Shown: positions 43,938 through 53,595 of the stretch, in pieces
Numbering within the stretch: position 1 is the stretch's first letter
Layout: every line of letters starts with the position of its first letter
NCBI GenBank assembly: GCA_004213515.1
Contig: SHAK01000006.1
Location: 30,721-94,720, forward strand
Direction of reading: 5' to 3'
Origin: Limisphaerales bacterium
GTDB taxonomy: Bacteria > Verrucomicrobiota > Verrucomicrobiia > Limisphaerales > UBA1096
DNA: 64,000 nucleotides
Notes under the pieces: generated by a model
Database searches by the model: none
Told to the model about the DNA's origin: nothing
What the model saw: the letters and a program-made list of their open reading frames with translations, nothing else
Translations under genes and position numbers: made by a program

Positions 43938-45011
43938 TTAGATCTTAACTTTGAACTTTTCCCCTTTTTTAATGGATTCGGCGAAACCGGCCATGATCTG
44001 TGGGATCTGTTCTAAATCTTTAAGACTGACGACTTCTACTGGTGAATGCATGTACCGATTAGGCAGGCTGATGAGTCCACTAGGAATGCCCCCGCGAGTC
44101 CAAAAAATAGCATCAGTATCAGTGCCGCTAGTTCCCGAGATGGCTTCATGTTGCAAGTTGATTTTTAGCTTTTTTGCTACCTGTTCAATTCGTTTGATTA
44201 CCTCTGGGTGGTTGCAGTTGCCATGAGTAACAGTGGGACCATGGCTAACTTTAATATCTCCATGTTGCCGCTTGTCAACTGTTGGGTAGTCTGTGGCATG
44301 GGTAACATCCATTACTAGTGCTACTTCAGGGTGAAGCGAGTAAGCGATTTGTCTGGCACCAAAAAGGCCAACTTCCTCCATAGTATTGGCGACTGCACAG
44401 ACTTCAACATTGAGTTTAGTCTTACTGTTTTTTAGCAAGCGAAGTGTTTCGGCTACTGCCCAAGTGCCAACTCTATTATCAAATGCACGAGCTATTACTA
44501 GATCATCCCTTAGAATTTCGAATTTATCGTTGAGGGTAATGGGATCTCCGACGCGAATCACCTTCTCTGCTGCCTTGCGAGAACTTACCCCTATGTCCAC
44601 AAATAAATCCTGCATCTGAGGGGAGGCTTTAGCAGAACTATCACCCTTCATTAAGTGGGGAGCTACACTGCCAACAACGCCTTTTACAGGTCCTTTGCGA
44701 GTGTGGATTGTTAGCCTTTGAGCTTTAGTTATTGCTGGATTGGTGCCGCCTAGTTTGCGAACGTAAACATAACCTTTGTCGTCGATATAATTGACTGTCA
44801 TGCCAATTTCGTCTGCATGGCCAGCAAGCATGAGGCGAGGCCCCCCTCCTTTGTTGAGAACGGCAACGCAGTTGCCATAAGAATCAGAGTAGGTTTCGTC
44901 CGCGAATTGATCGACATAATCAAGCCAAACTCTAAGGCCGCGTGATTCGTGTCCGGATGGGCTTGGTGTGTTGACAAGTGTCTCTAGGAATTGTAGCGAA
45001 TCTTTATTCAT
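43938..45011 (-). CDS. M42-family metallopeptidase
   Basis: A 357-residue dinuclear aminopeptidase of the M42 (tetrahedral/glutamyl aminopeptidase-like) family. Metal and catalytic residues can be placed: the His in LAGHADEIG, the Asp in ARAFDNRVG, Glu-Glu in NTMEEVGLFGA, the Asp in MDVTHATD, and the His in RYMHSPVEVV. Length is typical. Start is ATG at 45011. Cytoplasmic. The divergent pseudopilin starts 195 nt away; the gap is AT-rich and without a clear gene. Confidence 0.93.
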   Translation of the reverse strand: MNKDSLQFLETLVNTPSPSGHESRGLRVWLDYVDQFADETYSDSYGNCVAVLNKGGGPRLMLAGHADEIGMTVNYIDDKGYVYVRKLGGTNPAITKAQRLTIHTRKGPVKGVVGSVAPHLMKGDSSAKASPQMQDLFVDIGVSSRKAAEKVIRVGDPITLNDKFEILRDDLVIARAFDNRVGTWAVAETLRLLKNSKTKLNVEVCAVANTMEEVGLFGARQIAYSLHPEVALVMDVTHATDYPTVDKRQHGDIKVSHGPTVTHGNCNHPEVIKRIEQVAKKLKINLQHEAISGTSGTDTDAIFWTRGGIPSGLISLPNRYMHSPVEVVSLKDLEQIPQIMAGFAESIKKGEKFKVKI

Positions 45012-45206
45012 CTGCCCCTGATTACGGGTGAGGGTTGTTTGCTTTTCAAGGCCTATTTCTTCCCAAGAGCTCTCTTATTTAAATTTAGTGTTAGCTTTTT
45101 GTTTTAATGAAATTAGTTTTCAGCTACTAAAAAATAAAAATATAATAATTATATTTTTCTTGTCAGGCTATTTGAATTCAAGAATGTTTTATTTTTATTT
45201 ATCAAA

Positions 45207-45941
45207 ATGAAGAACCGAAGTCGTGCTTTTACATTAATAGAGTTACTTGTGGTTATAGCAATCATAGCTATTTTGGCTGGTATGTTACTTCCAGCTTTAG
45301 CTAAAGCAAAAGCTAAAGGGCAAGAGGTGTTTTGTCTAAATCAACTCAAACAACTTTCACTTGCTGCTAAACTTTATTCTGGGGATAACGATGATAGATA
45401 TGCTTGGACTTTTTCTCTTATTGGTAATCAACAAAATCGCAGATCTTGGTTTAATTATCTTTATGACTATCAGGAAACAAAGGCGACACTTCGTTGTCCA
45501 AGTAAAGGTTATGAGCGAAAAGAGACTCTTTACGACATTGAGAGAACTACAAATAATTATGCAGCCAATTTTCAGCTTGGGGGTTGTGATTGGCCTGGCA
45601 CTTGGGAGTTTGCGTCTCTTAAAGAAAGTGACGTCCGTAGCCCTTCAACAGTAGTTTATAAAACCGACGGAGGGACTTTGCCTAAAAACACTTCCGACCC
45701 AATGCAGGCTGTAACCACTAAATCCCCAGAGAAAGCTGGCTGTTGGATTGTCCAGGATCCAGCTAGTTACACCCCATGTACTTGTGCCATGAATCCTGGT
45801 GATCCAAATTGGGGTGGTCCACATTTACGGCACAGTACCAAGAGCAATGTTAGTTTTACTGATGGTCATGCTGAGGCATTGAAGGCTTCAAGATGGTATT
45901 GGGCTAAAACGCCATGGCTTGACCCTAAAAGAGGTGGGTGA
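45207..45941 (+). CDS. Prepilin-like protein (H-X9-DG family)
   Basis: A 244-residue exported protein with a prepilin leader cleaved between A7 and F8 ([20 protein letters not shown]). The variant residue at -1 is Ala instead of Gly, which is unusual for prepilin peptidase. The globular part contains [10 protein letters not shown], the cysteine-rich [20 protein letters not shown], and ends with [21 protein letters not shown], the 'FTDGHAE' signature of the family. Second copy in this window after 16725-17483. It shares its end with the region in front of panB, but there is no sign of functional coupling. Confidence 0.9.
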   Translation: MKNRSRAFTLIELLVVIAIIAILAGMLLPALAKAKAKGQEVFCLNQLKQLSLAAKLYSGDNDDRYAWTFSLIGNQQNRRSWFNYLYDYQETKATLRCPSKGYERKETLYDIERTTNNYAANFQLGGCDWPGTWEFASLKESDVRSPSTVVYKTDGGTLPKNTSDPMQAVTTKSPEKAGCWIVQDPASYTPCTCAMNPGDPNWGGPHLRHSTKSNVSFTDGHAEALKASRWYWAKTPWLDPKRGG

Positions 45942-45975
45942 AAAGCGTTTTTCGCTTGAGGGTGGCCAAGGTAGT

Positions 45976-46761
45976 ATGGATGCTTTTGTTGTGAGCGAAA
46001 AACGGGAGACGCCACAGTCAATTCAACATCGTAAAGGGATTGAGCAGATTGCTGCTCTAACTGCCTACGATTATTCAATGGCAAAATTGCTTGATGCCGC
46101 AGGTGTGCATTTATTGTTGGTTGGGGATTCCTTAGGTATGGTGATACTTGGTTATCCCGACACGACGCAAGTTACACTTGATGAGATGGAGCATCATGTC
46201 CGTGCTGTTGCGAGGGCAAACCCCCGTGGATTAATCATAGCGGATTTACCTTTTAAATCTTATGAAACTCCAAAACAAGCTGTGTTGTCTGCTAAACGCT
46301 TGATTGACGCTGGCGCAGAGGGGGTCAAGGCTGAAGGGGGACAAAAAATATTGCCTCAGGTTGAGTCAATTATCTCAGCAGGAATTTCCTTTCTTGGTCA
46401 TATTGGCATGTTGCCTCAAAATGTTGTTGAGGAAGGAGGGTATAAAATTAAGGGGTGTGATAATGAGGAAAAAGATGCGTTGTTAGCAGATGCTTTGGCG
46501 CTTACTCAAGCCGGTGCTTTTGGTTTGGTACTTGAATTAGTCAACGCTCAGTTAGCTCATGAAATAAGCCAGAGTGTTGAGATTCCGACTATTGGAATAG
46601 GTTCTGGTAATGATTGCGATGGTCAGATTCTAGTTACGACTGATTTGCTTGGAACTTCTCCGGATTTTATACCAAAACATGTAAGGCCTGAGCTATTACT
46701 TCGAGATAATATGGTTGGCATGCTTCGTGACTGGAAAGAAAGTTTAACCAATCGAAAATAA
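45976..46761 (+). CDS. panB: 3-methyl-2-oxobutanoate hydroxymethyltransferase
   Basis: First enzyme of pantothenate synthesis: it moves a hydroxymethyl group from methylene-THF to 2-oxoisovalerate. Blocks: ALTAYDYSMAKLLDAAGV, LVGDSLGMVILGYPDTTQVTLDEM (Mg-binding D), ADLPFKSYE, AEGVKAEGG and GIGSGNDCDGQILVTTDLLG. With the ATG at 45976, preceded by AAGG, the protein is 261 residues, close to the family's norm; a TTG at 45919 would overlap the pseudopilin gene and add nineteen unconserved residues. The stop TAA overlaps the ATG of moaC. Confidence 0.96.
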   Translation: MDAFVVSEKRETPQSIQHRKGIEQIAALTAYDYSMAKLLDAAGVHLLLVGDSLGMVILGYPDTTQVTLDEMEHHVRAVARANPRGLIIADLPFKSYETPKQAVLSAKRLIDAGAEGVKAEGGQKILPQVESIISAGISFLGHIGMLPQNVVEEGGYKIKGCDNEEKDALLADALALTQAGAFGLVLELVNAQLAHEISQSVEIPTIGIGSGNDCDGQILVTTDLLGTSPDFIPKHVRPELLLRDNMVGMLRDWKESLTNRK

Positions 46762-47213
46762 TGAGTGAATTGACACATATTGATGCGGATGGAGAGGCTC
46801 ACATGGTAGACGTTTCAAGCAAGCCAGTTCAAGACCGTGAGGCAATGGCTCGTGGTGAAATATCTTTAGCTAAATCTACGCTAGATGCTATTGAGGAAGG
46901 GAGCACTACCAAGGGTAATGTTCTAGCTGTTGCTCGCTTAGCTGGGATTATGGCGGCTAAAAAAACGGCTGACCTTATTCCTCTTTGTCATCCTCTTTCG
47001 GTTACACACATTGAAGTCGATTTTGAAATTCCAGAAAGCCGAAATCGAATAATTGTTACTAGTTTGGTTCGCATATCTGCTAAAACTGGTGTCGAAATGG
47101 AGGCTTTAACAGCCGTTTCTATTGCTGTTTTGACAATATACGATATGTGCAAGGCAATAGATAAGGAGATGATTATTTCTGAAGTGAAAGTTACGTCTAA
47201 GACTAAGGGGTGA
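46761..47213 (+). CDS. moaC: Cyclic pyranopterin monophosphate synthase
   Basis: Converts the MoaA product to cyclic pyranopterin monophosphate in molybdenum cofactor synthesis. The 150-residue protein has the signature blocks MVDVSSKP, GNVLAVARLAGIMAAKKTADLIPLCHPL and ISAKTGVEMEALTAVSIAVLTIYDMCKAIDK. All residues around the conserved Lys-Lys-T and the CHP motif are present. The ATG overlaps the panB stop by one base. No other Moco gene lies nearby; only co-transcription with panB is visible. Confidence 0.97.
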   Translation: MSELTHIDADGEAHMVDVSSKPVQDREAMARGEISLAKSTLDAIEEGSTTKGNVLAVARLAGIMAAKKTADLIPLCHPLSVTHIEVDFEIPESRNRIIVTSLVRISAKTGVEMEALTAVSIAVLTIYDMCKAIDKEMIISEVKVTSKTKG

Positions 47214-47224
47214 AAGTAAATAAA

Positions 47225-47252
47225 TTGATTCGCAATATTTACTAATTATGAT
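47225..47252 (+). promoter_or_regulatory. Candidate promoter of the aminomutase-type gene
   Basis: TTGATT (47225-47230), a 16-nt spacer, TATGAT (47247-47252), 30 nt before the GTG start. This is the best vegetative-type match in the moaC to aminomutase gap. Confidence 0.4.
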
Positions 47253-47282
47253 AGTCTTTGTAGCTATAATTGGTTGTTTTAG

Positions 47283-48671
47283 GTGTCTGAAAACGTGACA
47301 ACATTGATTAACGAATCGCCCTGTGCTCAACCGGGTGGGGGTGGGCCGTTGACTTATGATTTTGATCGTTCGGAGTTTTGGCGATCAATCCCTTTATGGA
47401 GGGATGTAGATTCCAAAACTTTTGGTGATTTTCGCTGGCAACAGCGTAACTCGGTGACCTCCATACCAGGTATCAAGGAGGCTCTTTGTGAATTAGCTTC
47501 TTCAGCATTAATTTCTGACATTGAAGCCGGATTATTAAAGACGCCTATGAACATTCGTCTTACACCTTATATTTTTTCTCGAATTCATTGGGAGAATTTT
47601 GAGAACGATCCAATTCGTCGCCAGTTTTTGCCTTTAGGCTCCCAGTTTGTTCCAGATCATCCGCAAGTTATGGATGATTCTTTAGCTGAGGATGTAGACA
47701 AGGCTACTCCACATCTCACGCATCGTTATCCGGACAAGGCTCTATTTTTACCGATAACTCTCTGCCCTGTTTATTGTTCTTTCTGTACGCGTAGTCGTGT
47801 GGTTGGAGGAAGTACAGCAGTAAAAAGTAAGTCGGCTTATGGTGCAAAATCTAAGGAATGGGATTCTACATTTGAATATATTCGGAACCATCCTGATTTG
47901 GAAGATATAGTAATTTCCGGAGGTGATGCTTTGCTATTGCGTCCCGATCAAATCCGTCAGATTGGAAGAAACTTACTTCAGATACCAACGGTGCGTCGTA
48001 TTCGTTTCGCTACTAAAGGATTAGCTATTATGCCTATGAAATTCACAAGCGACAACGAGTGGGTAAAGGCACTGGATGATGTCTGCCGTTTAGGGCGCGA
48101 AAAGATGAAAGAAGTTGCTCTACATACTCACTTTAATACTGATCGCGAAATTAGTTCTTGGACATCTGAAGCAATGAAAGTTTTATCTGATACAGGTGTG
48201 CGAGTTAGAAATCAATCTGTACTCATAAGCGGTGTGAATGATGCCTTTGATTGTTTACACTACACGACTAAGAAACTATCTAGCCTACTGATTCAACCTT
48301 ATTATCTTTATTTGCACGACATGGTTCCTGGCTGTGACCATCTTCGTACAACAGTTCGTGAGGCGGAATATTTATCGAATCGACTTCAAGGGGCTATAGC
48401 TGGTTTCAATACGCCACGAGTGGTATGTGATGCTCCCGGCGGTGGAGGTAAACGAGAAATTTCTAGCTACACTCTTTATGATCAAGAGATTGGGGTATCT
48501 GCTTGGACTTCGCCCACAGCTAAACCTAATGAGATTTTTTATTATTACGATCCAATTAACAAATTGCCCGAAGATGGTAGGGTTATTTGGTCTAAACATG
48601 GCGAAATCAAAAGGCGTTTAGCCAAATTTAAGTCTGACGCCGAGTCTAAAGCTGAAGCTACCCGTACTTGA
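47283..48671 (+). CDS. KamA-type radical SAM protein (lysine 2,3-aminomutase family)
   Basis: A 462-residue radical SAM/PLP enzyme. The iron-sulfur motif is C161-P-V-Y-C165-S-F-C168, followed by the arginine-rich RSRVVGG. DIVISGGDALLLRPDQI and the HTHFNTDREI block are typical of lysine 2,3-aminomutases. The PLP lysine region of the C-terminus (VVCDAPGGGGKRE) is present. It could equally be EpmB-like or a beta-lysine enzyme; length and C-terminus favour the KamA type. GTG start at 47283, preceded by weak GG purines. Followed by clpP after 34 nt. Confidence 0.88.
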   Translation: MSENVTTLINESPCAQPGGGGPLTYDFDRSEFWRSIPLWRDVDSKTFGDFRWQQRNSVTSIPGIKEALCELASSALISDIEAGLLKTPMNIRLTPYIFSRIHWENFENDPIRRQFLPLGSQFVPDHPQVMDDSLAEDVDKATPHLTHRYPDKALFLPITLCPVYCSFCTRSRVVGGSTAVKSKSAYGAKSKEWDSTFEYIRNHPDLEDIVISGGDALLLRPDQIRQIGRNLLQIPTVRRIRFATKGLAIMPMKFTSDNEWVKALDDVCRLGREKMKEVALHTHFNTDREISSWTSEAMKVLSDTGVRVRNQSVLISGVNDAFDCLHYTTKKLSSLLIQPYYLYLHDMVPGCDHLRTTVREAEYLSNRLQGAIAGFNTPRVVCDAPGGGGKREISSYTLYDQEIGVSAWTSPTAKPNEIFYYYDPINKLPEDGRVIWSKHGEIKRRLAKFKSDAESKAEATRT

Positions 48672-48678
48672 CGGGTAG
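48658..48678 (+). terminator. Hairpin over the stop codon of the KamA-type gene
   Basis: Arms CTACCCGT (48658-48665) and ACGGGTAG (48671-48678), loop ACTTG, including the TGA stop. No T-run follows, so it is weak as an intrinsic terminator; it may separate translation of the two genes or stabilise the upstream mRNA end. It lies 27 nt before clpP. Confidence 0.55.
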
Positions 48679-48705
48679 TTCTTAGGGTCGTTATGGTCGC
48701 TGGCC

Positions 48706-49356
48706 ATGAGGGAAGGCTTGGAGGAAAAAAATTTCTTGGTGCCAATGGTTGTTGAACAGACTGGCCGCGGTGAGCGTGGTTATGACATCTATTCGCGATT
48801 GTTGGTTGATCGTATTGTTTTCATTGGTACACCTATTGATGATACTATTTCAAATTTGGTGATTGCCCAATTGTTGTTTCTGCAAATGCAGGACCCTAAA
48901 AAAGATATTCATCTTTATATCAACTCACCAGGTGGAAGTATAACTGCGGGGTTGGCTGTGTACGATACAATGCAATTCTTGACTTGCGATGTAAATACCT
49001 ACTGCATTGGTCAAGCTGCCAGTATGGGTGCGGTATTGCTGTCTGCTGGCACTAAAGGTAAGCGTTATGCTCTGCCAAACGCACGGATCATGATTCATCA
49101 ACCATGGGGGGGAGCGCAGGGTAATGCGTCAGATATTGAAATTCAGGCAGCAGAAATACAAAGGTTAAAAGATAGCCTAAATGAAATCTTAGCTGAACAC
49201 ACTGGTCAGAAACTTAAGAAAATAGTCGAGGACTCAGATCGAGATTATTTTATGTCGCCTGAAGAAGCCAAGAATTACGGGTTAGTGGATGACGTTGTAA
49301 AATCTCGCAAGGAAGTTGCTGGTCTAAAGGACGAAAAAAAGAAAAAAATAAAATAA
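48706..49356 (+). CDS. clpP: ATP-dependent Clp protease proteolytic subunit
   Basis: A 216-residue ClpP. The catalytic triad is S106 (QAASMGA), H131 (MIHQPWGG) and D180 (SDRDYFM), offset by nine residues from E. coli. The block [20 protein letters not shown] and the axial-loop N-terminus [22 protein letters not shown] are standard. The C-terminus ends in a lysine-rich tail. The ATG at 48706 leaves a 13-residue propeptide-like N-terminus. clpX starts 11 nt downstream. Confidence 0.98.
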   Translation: MREGLEEKNFLVPMVVEQTGRGERGYDIYSRLLVDRIVFIGTPIDDTISNLVIAQLLFLQMQDPKKDIHLYINSPGGSITAGLAVYDTMQFLTCDVNTYCIGQAASMGAVLLSAGTKGKRYALPNARIMIHQPWGGAQGNASDIEIQAAEIQRLKDSLNEILAEHTGQKLKKIVEDSDRDYFMSPEEAKNYGLVDDVVKSRKEVAGLKDEKKKKIK

Positions 49357-49367
49357 TTTTTTTATTT

Positions 49368-50669
49368 ATGGCCCGTCCTAATCAAATCACTCTTTGCAGT
49401 TTTTGCGGTAAGTCGCACGCAGAAGTTCAAAAACTTATTGCTGGGCCAGGCGTGTATATTTGTGATAGTTGCATTCTGGTTTGTAAAAACGTTTTAGATA
49501 AAGAACTTAAGGATAAGGAAAAGAAAAAGGCTTTAAAGCTGAAGGTGCCAAAGCCTAGGCAGATCAAAGCTGAATTAGATCGCCACTGCATTGGTCAAGA
49601 TGACGCAAAAAAAACTTTAGCGGTTGCTGTTCACAATCACTACAAGAGGATTCAATCCGGTCTTACAGCCAAGAGCGAAGGTGATGATAAAATTATCACT
49701 AGTGATAACGACGAGGATAATCAGATCGAGATCGAAAAGAGTAATGTTCTAATACTTGGTCCAACCGGTTCTGGAAAGACTTTGCTTGCTCGAACCTTAG
49801 CTCGAATGCTTGATGTTCCTTTTGCTATAGCTGATGCAACAACATTAACTGAAGCTGGATATGTTGGTGATGATGTAGAAAATATAATACTTCGGCTTTT
49901 ACAGGCAGCTAATCATGATGTGAAAAGAGCGCAGATCGGCATTATTTATGTCGATGAAATTGATAAGATCACTCGTCGAACTGAGAATGTCTCTATCACG
50001 CGTGATGTTTCGGGGGAAGGGGTGCAACAAGGATTGTTAAAGATCCTTGAAGGTGCAGTATGTAATGTGCCGCCACAGGGAGGTCGAAAGCATCCACAGC
50101 AAGAGTATATCAAGTTGGATACTACTAATGTTCTTTTTATTTGTGGAGGAGCTTTTGTTGATCTCGATAAGGTTGTGGAACGTCGTATTGGCAAAAACGT
50201 TCTTGGGTTTTCTGGTGATGATAAAGCGAAAAGCTCTAACAAAGTGCTAGATCAGAAAAATATTTTGCGTCACGTTGAACCGGAGGATTTGCTCAGCTAT
50301 GGTTTTATACCCGAGTTTATAGGTCGTTTGCCGGTTCATACAGCTCTTCACGAGCTCGACCAAGAACAACTTGTGAGGGTAATGACTGAGCCTAAGAATG
50401 CGCTGATCAAACAATACGCTAAACTACTTGAAATAGACGGAGTAAAATTAAATATTACTAAAGGTGCTTTGATGGTGTTAGCTAATGCAGCAATTAAGAG
50501 AGGAACAGGAGCTCGAGGCCTTCGCAGCTTGATGGAGGAATTGATGCTTGAAACCATGTATGAAATTCCGGATTCAGACGATATTTCTTCTGTTAAGATC
50601 GACGAGAAAGTCGCACTTGGCCAAGCTCAACCCATCATTCATCGCCGTCAGAAAAAAGCTGCGGCCTAA
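49368..50669 (+). CDS. clpX: ATP-dependent Clp protease ATP-binding subunit
   Basis: A 433-residue AAA+ unfoldase for ClpP. The zinc-binding domain has C10-x2-C13 and C32-x2-C35. Walker A is [16 protein letters not shown], pore motif AGYVGDDVE, Walker [11 protein letters not shown], and the ClpP-contact loop and sensor 2 (GARGLRSL) are intact. An acidic linker ([19 protein letters not shown]) between the zinc domain and AAA+ core is longer than in E. coli. Pairs with clpP in the usual order. Confidence 0.98.
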   Translation: MARPNQITLCSFCGKSHAEVQKLIAGPGVYICDSCILVCKNVLDKELKDKEKKKALKLKVPKPRQIKAELDRHCIGQDDAKKTLAVAVHNHYKRIQSGLTAKSEGDDKIITSDNDEDNQIEIEKSNVLILGPTGSGKTLLARTLARMLDVPFAIADATTLTEAGYVGDDVENIILRLLQAANHDVKRAQIGIIYVDEIDKITRRTENVSITRDVSGEGVQQGLLKILEGAVCNVPPQGGRKHPQQEYIKLDTTNVLFICGGAFVDLDKVVERRIGKNVLGFSGDDKAKSSNKVLDQKNILRHVEPEDLLSYGFIPEFIGRLPVHTALHELDQEQLVRVMTEPKNALIKQYAKLLEIDGVKLNITKGALMVLANAAIKRGTGARGLRSLMEELMLETMYEIPDSDDISSVKIDEKVALGQAQPIIHRRQKKAAA

Positions 50670-50677
50670 TCCTAATA

Positions 50678-51868
50678 ATGTCCAAAGGTTTTAAGTCCGG
50701 CGACTTAGTCGCTCAGCAGGTACAGCGCATTCCGCGTTCTGGAATTCGTGAGTTCTTTGAGCTTGTTCAAGGTCGCAAGGATATTATTTCTCTGGGAGTG
50801 GGTGAACCAGATTTTGTTACACCTTGGCACATTAGAGAGGCGGCCATTTATGCGCTTGAACGAGGTCGTACCAGTTATACCTCAAACTTAGGCCTGCTAA
50901 AGTTACGCGAAGTTATTAGTCAATATGTTTGCGAAAATTTTGGTGTTCGATACGAGGCCAAGTCTCAGGTGTTGATTAGTGTAGGTGTAAGTGAAGCTCT
51001 TGATCTTGCACTTCGAGCTATAATTAACCCAGGTGATGAAATTATTTATCATGAACCTTGCTACGTTAGTTACGCTCCTGGAATTTCGTTGGCGTACGGG
51101 GTTCCAGTACCCGTGCCATGTTTGGCTGAAAATGGTTTTGCAGTTACAGCAGAAGCGATTGAACAAGCTATCACTTCGAAGTCAAAGGCTTTGGTGCTTA
51201 ATTTCCCTACCAACCCGACTGGAGGAACTATGACTTATGATGCTCTAGTGAGGATTTCTGACTTGGTAAAAAAACACAATTTATTAGTCATTACTGATGA
51301 AATATATTCTGAGCTTACCTTTGAAGGTGACCATATTAGCATTGCTTCACTGCCAGGTATGGCAGAGCGTACCATATTTCTGCACGGTTTCTCTAAGGCT
51401 TATGCGATGACAGGGTTTCGAATTGGTTATGCTTGTGGGCCGCCTGATTTGATCGATGCGATGATGCGTATTCATCAATACTCGATGCTTTGCGCTAGTA
51501 TTATAAGTCAGGATGCTGCCGTTGAAGCTCTCGAAAATGGGACTGGACCCGCAGAAGAAATGAAGGATGAATTTAGGCTTCGGCGAAATTATATTGTTTC
51601 GGCTTATAACGACATGGGGTTGCAATGCAATTTGCCTCGGGGATCTTTTTATGCATTTCCAAGTGTGCAGTCGACAGGCTTAAGCTCAAACGATTTTGCT
51701 TCAAAACTTGTGGAGAAGGAAGGCGTAGCATGTGTTCCTGGAAATGCGTTTGGCGCATCAGGGGAAGGTTTTCTCCGTTGTTGTTTTGCTGCCGGATTTG
51801 AGCAAATTAAGGTTGCTTGCGAAAGAACATCACGTTTTGTTAAGGACCTCAAAAGTGCAGGAAGTTAA
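50678..51868 (+). CDS. Aromatic/aspartate-type aminotransferase (class I/II)
   Basis: A 396-residue fold-type I aminotransferase. The PLP lysine is K240 in HGFSKAYAMTGFRIGY; NFPTNPTGG, DEIYSELTF and the C-terminal arginine in GFLRCCFA are present. Motif pattern is that of archaeal-type aspartate/aromatic aminotransferases (N-terminal IRSGIREFF-like start, SLGVGEPDF). It is eight bases after clpX, suggesting co-transcription, although no functional link is apparent. Converges with the lipoprotein gene. Confidence 0.9.
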   Translation: MSKGFKSGDLVAQQVQRIPRSGIREFFELVQGRKDIISLGVGEPDFVTPWHIREAAIYALERGRTSYTSNLGLLKLREVISQYVCENFGVRYEAKSQVLISVGVSEALDLALRAIINPGDEIIYHEPCYVSYAPGISLAYGVPVPVPCLAENGFAVTAEAIEQAITSKSKALVLNFPTNPTGGTMTYDALVRISDLVKKHNLLVITDEIYSELTFEGDHISIASLPGMAERTIFLHGFSKAYAMTGFRIGYACGPPDLIDAMMRIHQYSMLCASIISQDAAVEALENGTGPAEEMKDEFRLRRNYIVSAYNDMGLQCNLPRGSFYAFPSVQSTGLSSNDFASKLVEKEGVACVPGNAFGASGEGFLRCCFAAGFEQIKVACERTSRFVKDLKSAGS

Positions 51869-51921
51869 TTGGTTTTTGGCTCTTTTCTGATGGGCTTCAT
51901 ATAAATGCTTTTTTGTTTTGC

Positions 51922-52374
51922 CTATGTCGACATCCAAGAAATATAGGCTATACAAATAGAGTTTTCTTCGCCGATAGAGACTTCCATGTAACGACCCTTT
52001 GGTAATTGTTTAGTTCGATCTATTCGCTCATCGATATCATCTAGCTTCCACCACGATTTACTGCGTCCAATTTGAAGTGATGGTTTTGAATTTTTGCCAG
52101 ACTTGAAAATCTCATTTTCCAAGAAGGTTTTTTTCTTATTTTCTGGAATTATAATTTTAAGTGCTATTGCATCGTCGATGCCTGATCCTTGAAAGAAATA
52201 GCCTAAACCGGTGGTTCCTACTGGGAATATAATTCCGGTTCGTTTTGATACTATTTCTAATTCTCTAGAAGTAACGTAGGGTGAGACTAAATTAATATCT
52301 TTTCCAAAATCTAGACATCCATAAAAAAACGTGGCTACCATTAGGGCAGCCACATTTTTACTAAAGTTATTCAT
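51922..52374 (-). CDS. Uncharacterised lipoprotein
   Basis: A 150-residue protein with a lipoprotein leader: hydrophobic VAALMVATFFYG followed by C20. The mature part has no recognisable domain; it is mixed alpha/beta with ISFP-like and ISWMST strands, and a cluster of charged residues near 75-125 (KKKTFLENEIFKSGKN). It lies 31 nt downstream of the cyclophilin-FKBP gene on the same strand, so the two are probably co-expressed in the periplasm. Confidence 0.65.
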   Translation of the reverse strand: MNNFSKNVAALMVATFFYGCLDFGKDINLVSPYVTSRELEIVSKRTGIIFPVGTTGLGYFFQGSGIDDAIALKIIIPENKKKTFLENEIFKSGKNSKPSLQIGRSKSWWKLDDIDERIDRTKQLPKGRYMEVSIGEENSICIAYISWMST

Positions 52375-52405
52375 CAGTAGATTTAAACTGAAAACATCAT
52401 TGGTA

Positions 52406-53452
52406 TTATTTAATTTCCTTCAATTCGACCTCGAAAATGAGTGTTGCATTTGGGGGGATAACACCTCCTGCCCCACGTTCGCCGTAGGCAAGATTAGATG
52501 GAATGTAGAATACGGATTTGCCACCTTTTTTCATCAATTGTAATCCCTCAGTCCATCCTGGGATCACACGATTCAGTGGGAATGTTGCGGGTTGACCGCG
52601 TTCAACTGAGCTGTCAAATACCTTGCCACTGATCAATTTTCCTGTGTAGTGAACAGTTACTTGATCGGTGCTCTTAGGGCTGGCACCCGTCCCCTCAGTT
52701 AATACTTTGTAAGCTAGTCCGGATTCTGTTGTTTTGACGCCATCTTCTGTTTTTATCTTAGTTAGAAAAGCTTCACCTTCAGCTTTATTTTTTTCGTTCG
52801 GAGTCTTGATGGACGCGCGTAGCTTAGCAAATTGGGCTTCGTCGCTTTTGAAAGCATTGGCTTTTTCCCCGACACGCTTGATGCTTACCTTATTTATTTT
52901 ATCTCCCTTAGCGATGGCATCGACAACATCTTGACCTTTGATAACATTCCCGAAAACAGTGTGTTTGCCGTCAAGCCATGGGGTTGCCTTATGAGTGATA
53001 AAAAATTGGCTACCATTGGTGCCTGGTCCAGAATTTGCCATCGAGAAGATACCCGGTTTGCTATGCTTCAAAGTTGAATCGATTTCGTCTGGAAACTTAT
53101 AACCTGGATTTCCAGTGCCGGTCCCTTGTGGACAACCCCCTTGAATCATGAAATCTGCAATTACACGATGAAAGGCTAGCCCATCATAGTATGGTTCCTC
53201 GACAGAAGCAGGTGTTCCCCCTGATTTTGAATAATGTTTTGTGCCTTCTGCAAGTCCTACAAAGTTGGCAACTGTTAGCGGAGTTTTTTCATACTCCAAC
53301 TGTCCAAGTATGGTGCCCTTTGATGTCTCGATTTCAGCGTATAAGCCGTCCGAAAGTTTGTCTTCTTGTGCCATTATGGTGTGTGAATTAAACGCAATAG
53401 CTACCGCCAAGGCGCCCTTTAAGCTGTATTTTATGTTTTCCAGCGTTTTCAT
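52406..53452 (-). CDS. Exported cyclophilin-FKBP fusion peptidyl-prolyl isomerase
   Basis: A 348-residue dual-family immunophilin. The signal peptide (1-28) is followed by a cyclophilin domain (about 38-205): [53 protein letters not shown] helical linker (about 205-250) leads to an FKBP domain (about 255-348): [68 protein letters not shown]. Both active sites look intact (Arg-Phe-Met-Gln-Trp of the cyclophilin; Tyr-Phe-Val-Ile-Trp of the FKBP). It would fold exported proteins in the periplasm. Cyclophilin-FKBP order is the 'CFBP' type described in a few bacteria. Confidence 0.93.
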   Translation of the reverse strand: MKTLENIKYSLKGALAVAIAFNSHTIMAQEDKLSDGLYAEIETSKGTILGQLEYEKTPLTVANFVGLAEGTKHYSKSGGTPASVEEPYYDGLAFHRVIADFMIQGGCPQGTGTGNPGYKFPDEIDSTLKHSKPGIFSMANSGPGTNGSQFFITHKATPWLDGKHTVFGNVIKGQDVVDAIAKGDKINKVSIKRVGEKANAFKSDEAQFAKLRASIKTPNEKNKAEGEAFLTKIKTEDGVKTTESGLAYKVLTEGTGASPKSTDQVTVHYTGKLISGKVFDSSVERGQPATFPLNRVIPGWTEGLQLMKKGGKSVFYIPSNLAYGERGAGGVIPPNATLIFEVELKEIK

Positions 53453-53595
53453 AGGACGTCAGAGGGAACCCAAAAACAGCCTCTACCGCAATATTATTCT
53501 TAGTAAGGCTTCAAGATTGACCCTTGATCGTTTACGTTTTTATCTCTTGCCTGTAAAAAATGGTGACGGCTATAAACAATTTGCCTGGTTATTTC

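Noticed and set aside
45028..45210. 60-codon plus-strand frame before the pseudopilin
   Set aside because: AT-rich sequence without domain, ends inside the pseudopilin start; no coding signs.
45919..45975. TTG start for panB overlapping the pseudopilin
   Set aside because: Nineteen added residues are not part of the PanB fold; ATG at 45976 has AAGG in front of it.
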